A stretch of 46,953 bases of DNA from the NCBI GenBank assembly GCA_938034905.1, contig CALHLF010000005.1, positions 1-46,953 on the forward strand. Direction: 5' to 3'. Both the position numbers and the translations under genes were made by a program. The stretch comes from an uncultured bacterium. Lineage in GTDB: Bacteria > Dictyoglomota > Dictyoglomia > Dictyoglomales > Dictyoglomaceae. The notes beneath the pieces are model-generated. The model saw nothing but the letters and a program-made list of their open reading frames with translations, was not told the DNA's origin and ran no database searches. Below are positions 36,323 through 45,044 of the stretch, in pieces. Numbering within the stretch: the stretch's first letter is position 1; the number at the start of each line of letters is the position of its first letter.

Positions 36323-37225
36323 ATGAAGAAGATACCTGTTATTTTAGATACTGATATAGGAACAGATATCGATGATACATGGGCTTTAATAATGCTTCTT
36401 AATTCTCCAGAGCTTGATGTAAAGCTTATCACCACTGTAAGTGGAGATACATTATATAGAGCAAAGATTATTGCTAAATTTTTAGAGATAGCAGAAAGAA
36501 CTGATATTCCTATTGGGATAGGAATAGGAGATCCTCAAAATTCCTTAAACTTTCAAGAACCATGGATTATGGATTATAACTTAGATGAATATAAAGGAAA
36601 AATTTATCAAAATGGGGTGGAGACTATAGTAGAAATCATAAAAAATTCTAAAGATCCCATAACCATAATTTCTATTGGTGTCACCACAAATATTGGGAAA
36701 GCTTTAGAAATGAATCCTAATATAGCTAAAAATGCAAAATTTGTGGGGATGCATGGAAGTATATATAAAGGATATGGAGGTAAAGATGGAAGAGATCCTG
36801 AATCCAATGTACGTTATGATGTGCCTTCCGTAAGGAAAGTATTTTCCTCTCCCTTTATAGAGAAAATAATAACCCCCCTTGATACTTGCGGATTAGTTTA
36901 TTTATCTGGAGAAAGATATCAAAAAATTTTAAATTCTCAAAATCCATTACTAAAAGCTCTAATTGAAAACTACAAAATATGGTCAGAGCTTGTTACTTGG
37001 ACAAAAGTAGATTGGAAAATCTCTTCTTCTACTCTATTTGATACTGTTGCCGTATATTTAGTATATTCAAGAGACTTTGTAGAAATAGAAAATATTAGGC
37101 TAAAGGTAACTGATGATGGGTTTACTTTACCAGATCCCCATGGAGATAAAATCCAAGTGGCTATAAAATGGAAAAATTATGAAGGATTTTTAGATCACTT
37201 ATTGGAGAGATTAAATCCAGAATGA
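36323..37225 (+). CDS. Nucleoside hydrolase (inosine-uridine family)
   Basis: Cleaves the N-glycosidic bond of ribonucleosides in family members; 300 residues. The calcium and ribose loop DTDIGTDIDD (residues 9-18) is a variant of the usual DTDPGxDD, as in distant members. ITIISIGVTTNIGKALEMNPNI and SNVRYDVPSVRKVFSS are also family-like. The active-site His/Asp near the end (DTVAVYLVY) is present as Asp. Two bases separate it from the GH140-like gene, so both are probably co-expressed for one pathway. Its substrate may be a nucleoside or another furanoside. It is convergent with the ROK regulator, and no hairpin is obvious between them. Confidence 0.85.
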   Translation: MKKIPVILDTDIGTDIDDTWALIMLLNSPELDVKLITTVSGDTLYRAKIIAKFLEIAERTDIPIGIGIGDPQNSLNFQEPWIMDYNLDEYKGKIYQNGVETIVEIIKNSKDPITIISIGVTTNIGKALEMNPNIAKNAKFVGMHGSIYKGYGGKDGRDPESNVRYDVPSVRKVFSSPFIEKIITPLDTCGLVYLSGERYQKILNSQNPLLKALIENYKIWSELVTWTKVDWKISSSTLFDTVAVYLVYSRDFVEIENIRLKVTDDGFTLPDPHGDKIQVAIKWKNYEGFLDHLLERLNPE

Positions 37226-37306
37226 AATAAAGATATATCCAAAAAGTACTCAACTGTCCAAAGAATTCCTATTAAGAAATAAATCCCCTTATGAGTTAAT
37301 TAGTAT

Positions 37307-38416
37307 TTATTTATTAAAATAATTTATAAATCCTAAAACTGTAGCTCCTAAGATAAGACTATTTTCACCAAGATTTGAGGGGTAAAAAACTATTTTTGTC
37401 CTTAGTTGTGGAAAGATTTTGGAAAGAATATATTCTTTAATTTTTTCAGTTATATATTTCAAACCTTCTAAAGAAAGATTACCTGAGACACAAACTGCTT
37501 GGGGTGGAAATATTTGGATGACGTTTGCTAAAGAGATTCCTAAATATTTAAGAGCTTTATCCAAACTTTCTATTTTTTCTCCTCTTATAGCATTTTCAAG
37601 AATTTCATTTATATCAGAAGATTTATCATAATTTTCAATAATTATAGGGATAGATGCAACAGTTTCTAAACATCCCTTTTTACCACACCAACAATCCTTT
37701 CCATCTATTTCTATAATGGTATGACCTATTTCTCCAATAATCCCATCATATCCATCTAATACTCTATCATTTAGATAAATCCCCAATCCTATCCCCTTGC
37801 TTAACAAAAGATAAAAGAAATTTCTATAATTTCTTCCCTCTCCATACCAATTTTCTGCTAAAATGCCAGCATTTGTATCCTTTTGCATATAAAAGGGTAA
37901 AGGAAAAATTTTATTTATGATCTCCCTTAAATTTACATCCTTCCAATTTAAACTTGTGGATAATATTACCCTTCCTGAGCTAAGTTCCAGAAGCCCAGGA
38001 ATAGATGCAGAAATAGCAATAATTTTATCTTTAAAGGGTTCGTATAATTCTTGTATTAACTTAAGAAGGTCTTCGATATTTTTCATTTTTATAGAATAAA
38101 TCTTTAGTATATTTCCCATAGGATTTACTATCGCTCCCTTTATATAAATTCCTGAAAGGTCTAAAGCCAATACCAAAAGATCGGGATTTATAGCAAGCTT
38201 TATGGGTCTTCTACCTCTACGGGTATTAACCCTTCCCAATTCCACTATGAAATTCTTGGATAAAAGCTCCTCAATAATCTCTGTTATTGCAGTTTTTGTA
38301 AGCTTTGTAATACGAGAGAGTTCTGCCCGAGATTTTGGCCCTTGTTTCATTAATACTTCAAGAACTAAATTTTTATTATAACTTCCCACATGCTTTGGTG
38401 TTCTTCTTTCTTTCAT
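37307..38416 (-). CDS. ROK-family transcriptional regulator (NagC/XylR type)
   Basis: Sugar-responsive repressor, 369 residues. An N-terminal winged helix (LEVLMKQGPKSRAELSRITKLTKTAITEIIEELL, about 17-52) precedes a ROK kinase-like domain. GIGLGIYLNDRVLDGYDGIIGEIGH and the zinc motif CWCGKKGCLE identify the ROK fold. The phosphate-binding segment is DLSGIYIKGAIVN rather than DxGGT, so sugar-kinase activity is unlikely, as in NagC and Mlc. It faces the second ABC importer with interlocked promoters, making that operon and itself the likely targets. The sugar effector is unknown. Confidence 0.92.
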   Translation of the reverse strand: MKERRTPKHVGSYNKNLVLEVLMKQGPKSRAELSRITKLTKTAITEIIEELLSKNFIVELGRVNTRRGRRPIKLAINPDLLVLALDLSGIYIKGAIVNPMGNILKIYSIKMKNIEDLLKLIQELYEPFKDKIIAISASIPGLLELSSGRVILSTSLNWKDVNLREIINKIFPLPFYMQKDTNAGILAENWYGEGRNYRNFFYLLLSKGIGLGIYLNDRVLDGYDGIIGEIGHTIIEIDGKDCWCGKKGCLETVASIPIIIENYDKSSDINEILENAIRGEKIESLDKALKYLGISLANVIQIFPPQAVCVSGNLSLEGLKYITEKIKEYILSKIFPQLRTKIVFYPSNLGENSLILGATVLGFINYFNK

Positions 38417-38440
38417 ATCCTTCTCCTTTTGTAAACCTAC

Positions 38441-38469
38441 TTGACAAATTTTATAGCCTATTATATATT
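38441..38469 (+). promoter_or_regulatory. Promoter of the second ABC importer operon
   Basis: Consensus TTGACA (38441-38446), 17-base spacer, TATATT (38464-38469). Its -10 box overlaps the opposing ROK-gene -10 box. Confidence 0.85.
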
Positions 38470-38488
38470 AACCATAGAAAATTTTAAA
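38460..38488 (-). promoter_or_regulatory. Promoter of the ROK regulator
   Basis: On the minus strand TTTAAA (38483-38488), 17-base spacer, TATAAT (38460-38465), face to face with the importer promoter. Confidence 0.7.
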
Positions 38489-38517
38489 GTTATTTTAAAA
38501 AATTTTGGGAGGAATTT

Positions 38518-39561
38518 GTGGTAAGAATCTATAATACTCTGAAAAGGATAAGTAAAAATGTAATCTTAAGGAGATTTATAAAGTCAATTTTTACAATCTT
38601 TGTAGTTGTTTCTCTCACTTTCTTTATAATAAGACTTATGCCTTCAAATCCAATTCAAATTTATATAAACCAATTAATATCCCAGTATGGAATGACTTAT
38701 AAAGAAGCAGAAGCATTAGCTGCATCACTATTCTCTATTGATCTTAAAAAGCCTTTAATTCTACAATATTTTGATTTTTTAAAAAATCTTTTCAGAGGAG
38801 ATTTAGGAATATCTTTTCTATCTCGAGGAACAAAAGTAACTTCAATTATAAAAGAGTTTCTTCCATGGACTCTATTTAGTGTTGGGGTTTCTCTACTTAT
38901 TAGTTTTACCCTTGGAATTATAATTGGAATGTTTATTGCTTACAAGAGAGGAAGCAGTATAGATGTTATTATTACAAGCATCGCGTCTATATTAAGTTCT
39001 ATTCCCAATTATCTTATTGGAATTATGATCTTAGTTTTTGTAGGAGTTCAATGGAAGTTAATTCCCATCGAAGCTATGAGGGGATCTTTATCTCCTGGAG
39101 TAAAACCTGGGTTTACATGGACCTTCATAAAAGATGTTTTCTTTCATGCTTCTATGCCTATCCTTACCTATGTTATTAGTACCATTGGAGGTTGGATCCT
39201 TACAATGAAAAGTAGCACTTTATCCACCTTAGGAGAAGATTATGTAATGGTGGCAAAAGCAAGAGGGTTAAAAGAAAGTAGGATAACCTTCTCCTATGTA
39301 GGAAGAAATGCTATTTTGCCTCTTTTTACCAGTCTTACTATTTCCTTAGGTTTTATAGTTGGAGGATCTGTATTAATTGAGAGTATCTTTGTTTATAAAG
39401 GTATTGGATGGGTTCTTTGGAGTAGTATCTCTTCAAGAGATTATCCAGTGATGCAAGGGGTTTTTCTAATAATAACTGTTTCAGTAATTATGGCAAATTT
39501 ATTGGCAGATTTATTATATAGTAGACTTGATCCAAGAATTAGAATTACAGGGGGAGAATAA
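38518..39561 (+). CDS. ABC importer permease, DppB/OppB type (second system)
   Basis: Membrane subunit of the second peptide/oligosaccharide-type importer, 347 residues. It starts at GTG behind GGGAGGAA. A charged cytoplasmic N terminus precedes the first helix (about residues 23-43). SIDLKKPLILQYFDFLKNLFRGDLGIS is the standard external segment, and the EAA loop EDYVMVAKARGLKESRITFSYVGRNAILP lies near 240-268. It ends GSRLDPRIRI-like, as in the family. First gene of a six-gene operon under the ROK promoter region. The cargo is probably a glycan fragment, given the neighbouring glycosidases. Confidence 0.92.
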   Translation: MVRIYNTLKRISKNVILRRFIKSIFTIFVVVSLTFFIIRLMPSNPIQIYINQLISQYGMTYKEAEALAASLFSIDLKKPLILQYFDFLKNLFRGDLGISFLSRGTKVTSIIKEFLPWTLFSVGVSLLISFTLGIIIGMFIAYKRGSSIDVIITSIASILSSIPNYLIGIMILVFVGVQWKLIPIEAMRGSLSPGVKPGFTWTFIKDVFFHASMPILTYVISTIGGWILTMKSSTLSTLGEDYVMVAKARGLKESRITFSYVGRNAILPLFTSLTISLGFIVGGSVLIESIFVYKGIGWVLWSSISSRDYPVMQGVFLIITVSVIMANLLADLLYSRLDPRIRITGGE

Positions 39562-40448
39562 TGGATAAAAAAATAAGAAAAATTCATTTAATTTTAGGCT
39601 CCTTAAGGGATACTTTTAGATTATTAAAAAGAAATAAAGTAGGTTTTGCAGGATTTATTATCTTGATTTTTATTATATTAATGTCCTTTATTGGTCCATA
39701 TATAGTTCCCTTTGATACCACATCAAGATTAGACAAGATATATGTGAAACCCTCTTGGGAACATCCTTTAGGGACTGATAGTCAGGGAAGAGATATTCTT
39801 GCTCAAATAGTGCATGGAGGAAGAGATGTCCTTGTCGTTGCCTTTCTTACAGGATTTCTTTCCACATTAATTGCCATAAGTTTGGGATCTTTAAGTGCCT
39901 TTATTGGAGGAAGATTTGATTCCATGATCACAAGTTTGGCAGATATTGTCTTAACTATACCCCATTTTCCCCTTCTTTCCGTTTTAGCAGCATTTGTTAA
40001 ATTAAAAAATCCCCTTATGATAGCTTTTATTCTTGCTCTTCTCTCTTGGCCAGGACTTCTAAGAGCGGTAAGGGCACAAGTCTTATCCCTAAAAGAGAGA
40101 GATTTTATAGAAGCTGCGCGTGCTTTAGATTTAGGAACACCTTATATTGTATTTTCAGAAATTCTTCCCAATATGATGAATTATATAGTAATAAGTTTTA
40201 TTCTCTCTATGACCTCTGCAGTTTACGCTCAGGTGGGATTGATCCTTTTAGGACTTGTCCCATTAGCAACTCATAATTGGGGAGTCATGATAAATTTTGC
40301 ATGGACCCGAGGTGCTATATTTTATAAACATAGTATTTACTATATTCTTTCCCCAATATTTGCTATATCTCTTTTTCAGTGGTCCTTAGTTTCCTTTACT
40401 CGTTCCTTAGAGGAGATATTTAATCCTAGGTTAGGTCAAGGAGCGTAA
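39561..40448 (+). CDS. ABC importer permease, DppC/OppC type (second system)
   Basis: Partner permease, 295 residues, the normal DppC length, unlike its counterpart in the first importer. It has one N-terminal helix (about 27-50), the motif LGTDSQGRDILAQIVHGGRDVL, a five-helix core, and the EAA loop RDFIEAARALDLGTPYIVFSEILPN. The ATG shares a base with the previous stop (TAATG), so translation is coupled. Confidence 0.92.
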   Translation: MDKKIRKIHLILGSLRDTFRLLKRNKVGFAGFIILIFIILMSFIGPYIVPFDTTSRLDKIYVKPSWEHPLGTDSQGRDILAQIVHGGRDVLVVAFLTGFLSTLIAISLGSLSAFIGGRFDSMITSLADIVLTIPHFPLLSVLAAFVKLKNPLMIAFILALLSWPGLLRAVRAQVLSLKERDFIEAARALDLGTPYIVFSEILPNMMNYIVISFILSMTSAVYAQVGLILLGLVPLATHNWGVMINFAWTRGAIFYKHSIYYILSPIFAISLFQWSLVSFTRSLEEIFNPRLGQGA

Positions 40449-40450
40449 AA

Positions 40451-41449
40451 ATGGAAAATATTTTAAAAATAGAAGATCTTTATATAGAATATAAGGCAAG
40501 AAGGGGCTTAGTTAAAGCAGTAAGGGGAGTTGATTTAGATCTTTATAAAGGAGAAACCCTTGCAGTTATAGGGGAAAGTGGATCGGGAAAGACCACCCTT
40601 GGATTGTCTATAATAAAACTCTTACCCTCTTCTGCAAGAATATCCCAAGGGAAAATTTGGTATCAAGGGAATGGGAAAAAATATGAGATTGTTAGTTTAG
40701 ATAATAGTAGACTCAGAAAATTTAGATGGAAAGAGATTGCAATGGTCTTTCAATCTGCTCTTAATGCCTTTAATCCTGTAATAAAAATTTGGGATCATAT
40801 AGTTGATACTGCGGAATCCCATGATATAAAAATGACAAGGGAAGAGTTAAGGGTAAAGGTTTTAGAGCTTTTAAGATTGGTTCAGTTGGATCCAGAAAGG
40901 GTATTGAAATCCTATCCCCATGAACTATCAGGAGGAATGAGACAAAGGGTATTGATTGCTTTAGCCTTACTTTTAGATCCTCAAATTATAATTCTTGATG
41001 AACCTACAACTGCCTTAGATATTCTAAGTCAAAGAAGTATATTGGAACTTTTGAAAAAGATTAAAGAAAAATTAAATCTTTCTATTATATTAATATCCCA
41101 TGATTTATCCTTAGCTGCAGAATTAGCAGATAGAGTTGCGGTAATGTATGCAGGAAGTTTGGTGGAGGTAGGTTCAGTTTATGATATTTTCTATAAACCT
41201 CTTCATCCATATACCATGGGACTTATAAGGGCAGTTCCCACTGTAACAGCATCTATGAGGGAGCTTATATCTATTCCAGGATCACCTCCAGATCTTATTA
41301 ATCTTCCTGAAGGATGTAAGTTTCATCCCCGATGTGAATATAAGATAGAGGAATGTCTTAAGGAAGAACCTAAATTGATTAAAGCCTCTTATAATCATTA
41401 TACTGCATGTATTAGATGGGAGAATATAAGAAATGGAAAAAATAATTGA
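40451..41449 (+). CDS. ABC importer ATPase, DppD/OppD type (second system)
   Basis: ATPase of 332 residues. Walker A GESGSGKTT (near residue 43), signature LSGGMRQR, Walker B IIILDEPTTALD, switch His in LISHDLS, and the C-terminal EGCKFHPRCEYK motif. It follows the permease by 2 bases and overlaps the next gene by 17 bases. Confidence 0.93.
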   Translation: MENILKIEDLYIEYKARRGLVKAVRGVDLDLYKGETLAVIGESGSGKTTLGLSIIKLLPSSARISQGKIWYQGNGKKYEIVSLDNSRLRKFRWKEIAMVFQSALNAFNPVIKIWDHIVDTAESHDIKMTREELRVKVLELLRLVQLDPERVLKSYPHELSGGMRQRVLIALALLLDPQIIILDEPTTALDILSQRSILELLKKIKEKLNLSIILISHDLSLAAELADRVAVMYAGSLVEVGSVYDIFYKPLHPYTMGLIRAVPTVTASMRELISIPGSPPDLINLPEGCKFHPRCEYKIEECLKEEPKLIKASYNHYTACIRWENIRNGKNN

Positions 41450-42431
41450 ATTGAAAAATATTAGTAAATTTTTTACCATTGGTGGGGGTTTCTTTACTCC
41501 TAAAAAAACCCTAAGGGTTTTGGAGAATTTAAATCTTTCCATTGGAAAAGGTGAAATATTCTGTCTTGTAGGAGAGTCTGGATGTGGAAAGACTACAACG
41601 GGAAAACTCATTGCAGGACTTTTAAAACCAACATCTGGTGAGATTCTCTTTTATGGAAAAGATATATGGAAAATGGGTAAAGAAGAGTTTAAAACTTATA
41701 GAAGATCTGTACAGATTGTTCATCAAGATCCATACTCTTCCTTAAATCCTATAAAGACTGTCTATGATATACTCAGTACTCCTTTATTGAAACATCATAT
41801 AGTAAGGAGTAATGGACAGTGTGAGGAAAAAATTTCAGAGCTTCTGAAAATTGTGGACCTAACTCCTGTAGAGGATTTTATATACAAATATCCCCATCAA
41901 CTTTCTGGTGGGCAGAGACAAAGAGTTGTTATTGCGAGGGCTTTAACTTTAAATCCCGAATTTATCGTAGCAGATGAAGCAGTATCAATGTTAGACGTTT
42001 CTATAAGATTAAGTATTATAAAACTACTGCTCTCATTGAAGAAGAATTTTGATATGACTTTTCTATTTATTACCCATGATCTTGCTATGGCAAAATACTT
42101 TGGATGGAGTGGAAAGATTGGGGTTATGTATTTAGGAAGACTTGTAGAAATTGGCCCAACTCCAAAGGTATTAGAAAATCCTTTACATCCATATACAAAA
42201 GCCCTACTTCTTGCAGTTCCCGAAGCAGATCCGGAAGTTACAAGAAGTAAAAAGGTTATGGAGTTAAGAAGTCTTGATCTTCCAAGTCTCTTAAATCTTC
42301 CACCTGGGTGTAGATTTAGTAATCGCTGTCCCTTTATGGAGCCTGGAAGATGTGACAAAATAGAGCCAAATCTTTATGAGTTGGAGCCAGAGCACTATGT
42401 TGCCTGTGAACTATATGGTGAGAAAGTATGA
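41433..42431 (+). CDS. ABC importer ATPase, DppF/OppF type (second system)
   Basis: ATPase of 332 residues. Walker [10 protein letters not shown], signature LSGGQRQR, Walker B FIVADEAVSMLD, switch His in FITHDLAMAKYF, and C-terminal PGCRFSNRCPF. Walker B has DEAVSMLD rather than DEPVSALD, a mild variant that keeps the catalytic Glu. The start overlaps the previous gene by 17 bases, and the stop overlaps the ATG of a small membrane-protein gene. Confidence 0.93.
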   Translation: MEKIIELKNISKFFTIGGGFFTPKKTLRVLENLNLSIGKGEIFCLVGESGCGKTTTGKLIAGLLKPTSGEILFYGKDIWKMGKEEFKTYRRSVQIVHQDPYSSLNPIKTVYDILSTPLLKHHIVRSNGQCEEKISELLKIVDLTPVEDFIYKYPHQLSGGQRQRVVIARALTLNPEFIVADEAVSMLDVSIRLSIIKLLLSLKKNFDMTFLFITHDLAMAKYFGWSGKIGVMYLGRLVEIGPTPKVLENPLHPYTKALLLAVPEADPEVTRSKKVMELRSLDLPSLLNLPPGCRFSNRCPFMEPGRCDKIEPNLYELEPEHYVACELYGEKV

Positions 42432-42607
42432 ATGCTGAAATTCCAAAGTCTGTCTTTAAAATTGGTTTTTTTATATCTTTTCTCTCAGGGATATTAATAC
42501 CCTTTTTAGAGATGGGAACGGCAACTTTTGTTGTAGATGTTTTAGCCTTTATTTCAGGCTCTTTGATTATGCTTCTCTCCCTTTTCTTAAGAAAATATTT
42601 CAAATGA
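42428..42607 (+). CDS. Small two-helix membrane protein in the ABC operon
   Basis: An open frame of 59 codons starts with an ATGA overlap on the ATPase stop and ends in TGA at 42605. The protein starts MNAEIPKSVFKIG and has two hydrophobic segments (about residues 11-27 and 33-52) separated by an acidic turn (FLEMG), with a basic end (LRKYFK). The tight overlap, the lack of any other frame and a 76-base gap before the binding-protein gene support a real gene. I do not recognise a family. It may be an accessory subunit or assembly factor of the importer. Confidence 0.68.
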   Translation: MNAEIPKSVFKIGFFISFLSGILIPFLEMGTATFVVDVLAFISGSLIMLLSLFLRKYFK

Positions 42608-42683
42608 GGGGGTGAGAAAATTTTAACATATTAGGACTTTCTCTTCTTTAGCTTCCTAAAAATTAATAAAGGGGGTCAAAGAA

Positions 42684-44411
42684 ATGAGACGTTTGATAAT
42701 TTTAGTTATTCTGTTAGGTATTCTAACAGTAGGGTTTTCTTCAACAGAAAGAGTTTTTGTAGGGGCTTGGCCCTATGATATGCCACCAGTGGGACATTTC
42801 AATACTTTTGTAGCAAGAGCTATAACCCTTGGTATTTACTACGAATTAATGCATCAACCTTTGGCATTTTATTACTGGGCAACAGGAAAATACGAACCAC
42901 TCCTTGCAACTAGTTGGCGTCTTGAACCTACTAATAAACCTGAATGGTTTGTAGTCCATTTGAGAAAAGGTGTTAGATGGAGCAATGGTCAAGAATTTAC
43001 ATCAAGGGATGTTGTAGCTACATACTATATTGGATATCTCATGAATTGGCCCATTTGGAGATACATTGATAAAGTAGAAGGAGTAGGAAATTATACTGTA
43101 AGATTTCATATGAATAACCCATCTTCTGTAGTACCAAGATATGTTTTAAGAACATATCCAATTAGAGATTATTCCACATTTGGAACTTATGCGGATAGAG
43201 TAAGAGCTCTTCTTGCCCAAGGTAAGGACAGAGATTCTGATGAGATGAAAAAGTTAAGAGCAGAATTTGAACAATTTAGACCAAAGAGTATTATAGCTTC
43301 TGGGCCATTTGTATTAAATGTAGATACTATGACAGAGGCAGAGGTAATTCTTGAAAGAAATCCATATTATTGGAATCAGGAAGCAATTAAATTTGATAAA
43401 GTAAGATTAGTAAATGGAGAAACTCCAACGGTAACTCCAATGGTTCTTGCAAAGAATGTAGATTATGCTACTCATGGTTTCCCACCTGCAACAGAGAAAC
43501 AATTTATAGAGATGGGAATAAGAATTATAAGACCACCTATTTATTCTGGACCTGCAATATTTATAAATCACAATATTTATCCATTAAATAGAGTAGAAGT
43601 AAGGCAAGCAATGGCCTATGCTATAAATAGGGATGAGAATGGATATGTATCCCTTGGAAAGTCTGGAGTTGGAGTAAAACTTATGGCAGGGTTTAGTGAC
43701 AACATGATTCCACTATGGATTTCTGAAAGTGATCAAAAGAAACTTAATAAATATGAATATAATCCTAAGAAGGCAGAAGAAATATTAACTAAGTTAGGAT
43801 TCAAGAGGGATAAAGATGGGGTTTGGATAGATGATAAAGGAAAGAGAATGGAATATGAGCTAATTGTTCCTGCAGAATTTGCAGACTGGTCAGCTGCTGC
43901 AGAAAATGCTGCATCACAATTAACAAAATTTGGAATAAAGGTGACTGTTCGTGGAGTAACCTTTGCTCAAGTTCCTCAAGAGGCAGAACAAGGAAGATTC
44001 CAATTATTGATACAGGCATGGGGTGCAGCCCATCCTCATCCTCATTTCTCCTTCTACCAAGATTTTATCAGATTTAACTATCCTCTTGGGGTAGGACCTG
44101 GAATGAATTTCCCCATGAAACAAAAGACAAAAGCAGTAGGAGAAGTAGATTTAGATAAATTGATAACTGACTCTGCAGTAGGATTTGATATGAAACTCCA
44201 AAAGAAATATATAACTACCCTTGCTTTAGCATTTAATGAATTACTCCCTATAATTCCTCTTTGGGAGCGTTATGGAAATAATCCCTCATTAGAAGGGGTA
44301 AGGGTAACAGGATGGCCACCTGAAGGGGATCCAATTTACAAGAATAGTCCATACTCTGACAGCTTTGTTATAATCATGCTAACAAAGGGTATACTAAAAC
44401 CTGCTAAGTAA
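42684..44411 (+). CDS. ABC importer substrate-binding protein (SBP_bac_5, second system)
   Basis: Extracytoplasmic receptor of 575 residues. Signal peptide at about residues 1-19 (cleavage near GFSS), with no lipobox Cys. Family 5 features: YEPLLATSWRLEP, WFVVHLRKGVRWSNGQEFTSRDVVATY, FVLNVDTMTEAEVILERNPYYW and VEVRQAMAYAINRDE. The aromatic-rich sequence is compatible with sugar binding, but the ligand cannot be read from it. AAAGGGGG lies ahead of the ATG. Last gene of the operon, before a strong terminator. Confidence 0.92.
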   Translation: MRRLIILVILLGILTVGFSSTERVFVGAWPYDMPPVGHFNTFVARAITLGIYYELMHQPLAFYYWATGKYEPLLATSWRLEPTNKPEWFVVHLRKGVRWSNGQEFTSRDVVATYYIGYLMNWPIWRYIDKVEGVGNYTVRFHMNNPSSVVPRYVLRTYPIRDYSTFGTYADRVRALLAQGKDRDSDEMKKLRAEFEQFRPKSIIASGPFVLNVDTMTEAEVILERNPYYWNQEAIKFDKVRLVNGETPTVTPMVLAKNVDYATHGFPPATEKQFIEMGIRIIRPPIYSGPAIFINHNIYPLNRVEVRQAMAYAINRDENGYVSLGKSGVGVKLMAGFSDNMIPLWISESDQKKLNKYEYNPKKAEEILTKLGFKRDKDGVWIDDKGKRMEYELIVPAEFADWSAAAENAASQLTKFGIKVTVRGVTFAQVPQEAEQGRFQLLIQAWGAAHPHPHFSFYQDFIRFNYPLGVGPGMNFPMKQKTKAVGEVDLDKLITDSAVGFDMKLQKKYITTLALAFNELLPIIPLWERYGNNPSLEGVRVTGWPPEGDPIYKNSPYSDSFVIIMLTKGILKPAK

Positions 44412-44434
44412 TATTTTTTTCCAAAGTTTAAGAC

Positions 44435-44480
44435 AAAAAGCCTCCTGGGAGAGCTAATCTTGTCTCTCAGGAGGCTTTTT
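44435..44480 (+). terminator. Strong terminator of the second ABC operon
   Basis: 18-bp stem with one G-U pair, AAAAAGCCTCCTGGGAGA (44435-44452) with TCTCTCAGGAGGCTTTTT (44463-44480), 10-base loop. Its base AAAAAGCCTCC is the same as in the terminator at 15865. Confidence 0.94.
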
Positions 44481-44497
44481 AAATTTATTTTAAGATG

Positions 44498-44503
44498 TAA
44501 AAT
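44498..44503 (+). promoter_or_regulatory. Possible -10 of the chromate transporter genes
   Basis: TAAAAT, ending 10 bases before the ATG at 44514, with no convincing -35. The spacing matches the leaderless radical SAM gene. Confidence 0.3.
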
Positions 44504-44513
44504 TAAAATTGTT

Positions 44514-45044
44514 ATGAATTGTTGGGAATTATTTTTTGTTTTTATAAAGATAGGTTGGCTTACCCTTGGTGGAGGATATGTAATGATACCTCTTTTTTTA
44601 GAAGAAATTGTAAAGAAGAGGAAATGGCTAAAAGAAGAGGAATTTTTGGAAATACTGACTTTAGCTCAACTCTTTCCTGGTCCCATAGCCTTTAATTTTG
44701 CAGTGGCAGTGGGATATAGATTAAAAAAAACTAAAGGCGCATTAATAAGTGCTTTAGGAGTTGTTCTTCCTTCTTTTATCTCAATTTTAGTAATTGCAAT
44801 TTTTTTAATTAGATGGCAGAAAAATAGAATAGTGCAGGGATTTTTTTATGGTATAAGACCTGCAATTGCAGGTCTTATGGTTTATAGTGTTTATGAACTT
44901 TTTAAAAAATTGAATCTTACTTTATCTAAGATTTCTATTATTTTCCTCTTATCTTTTATATTAATATTTTTTAAAATTAATCCTATGTATATTATTCTTG
45001 TTTCCTTAGGGATTAGTATATTATGGGTATATTGGGGACATTAA
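44514..45044 (+). CDS. Chromate transporter family, first short subunit
   Basis: Inner-membrane protein of 176 residues with one CHR domain: FIKIGWLTLGGGYVMIPLFLEEIV, then AQLFPGPIAFNFAVAVGYR, the conserved PGP segment. Short CHR proteins work as pairs, equal to one two-domain ChrA that exports chromate or exchanges it with sulfate; other substrates are possible. I start at ATG 44514. The frame is open further upstream, but those codons lie in the terminator of the previous operon. No ribosome binding site is visible. It overlaps the second subunit by 22 bases. Confidence 0.87.
   Translation: MNCWELFFVFIKIGWLTLGGGYVMIPLFLEEIVKKRKWLKEEEFLEILTLAQLFPGPIAFNFAVAVGYRLKKTKGALISALGVVLPSFISILVIAIFLIRWQKNRIVQGFFYGIRPAIAGLMVYSVYELFKKLNLTLSKISIIFLLSFILIFFKINPMYIILVSLGISILWVYWGH

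Noticed and set aside
44460-44513. Upstream extension of the first chromate transporter subunit
   Set aside because: The extension is encoded by the terminator of the previous operon, so it would not be in a transcript started from a promoter after that terminator, and the CHR domain begins after ATG 44514.
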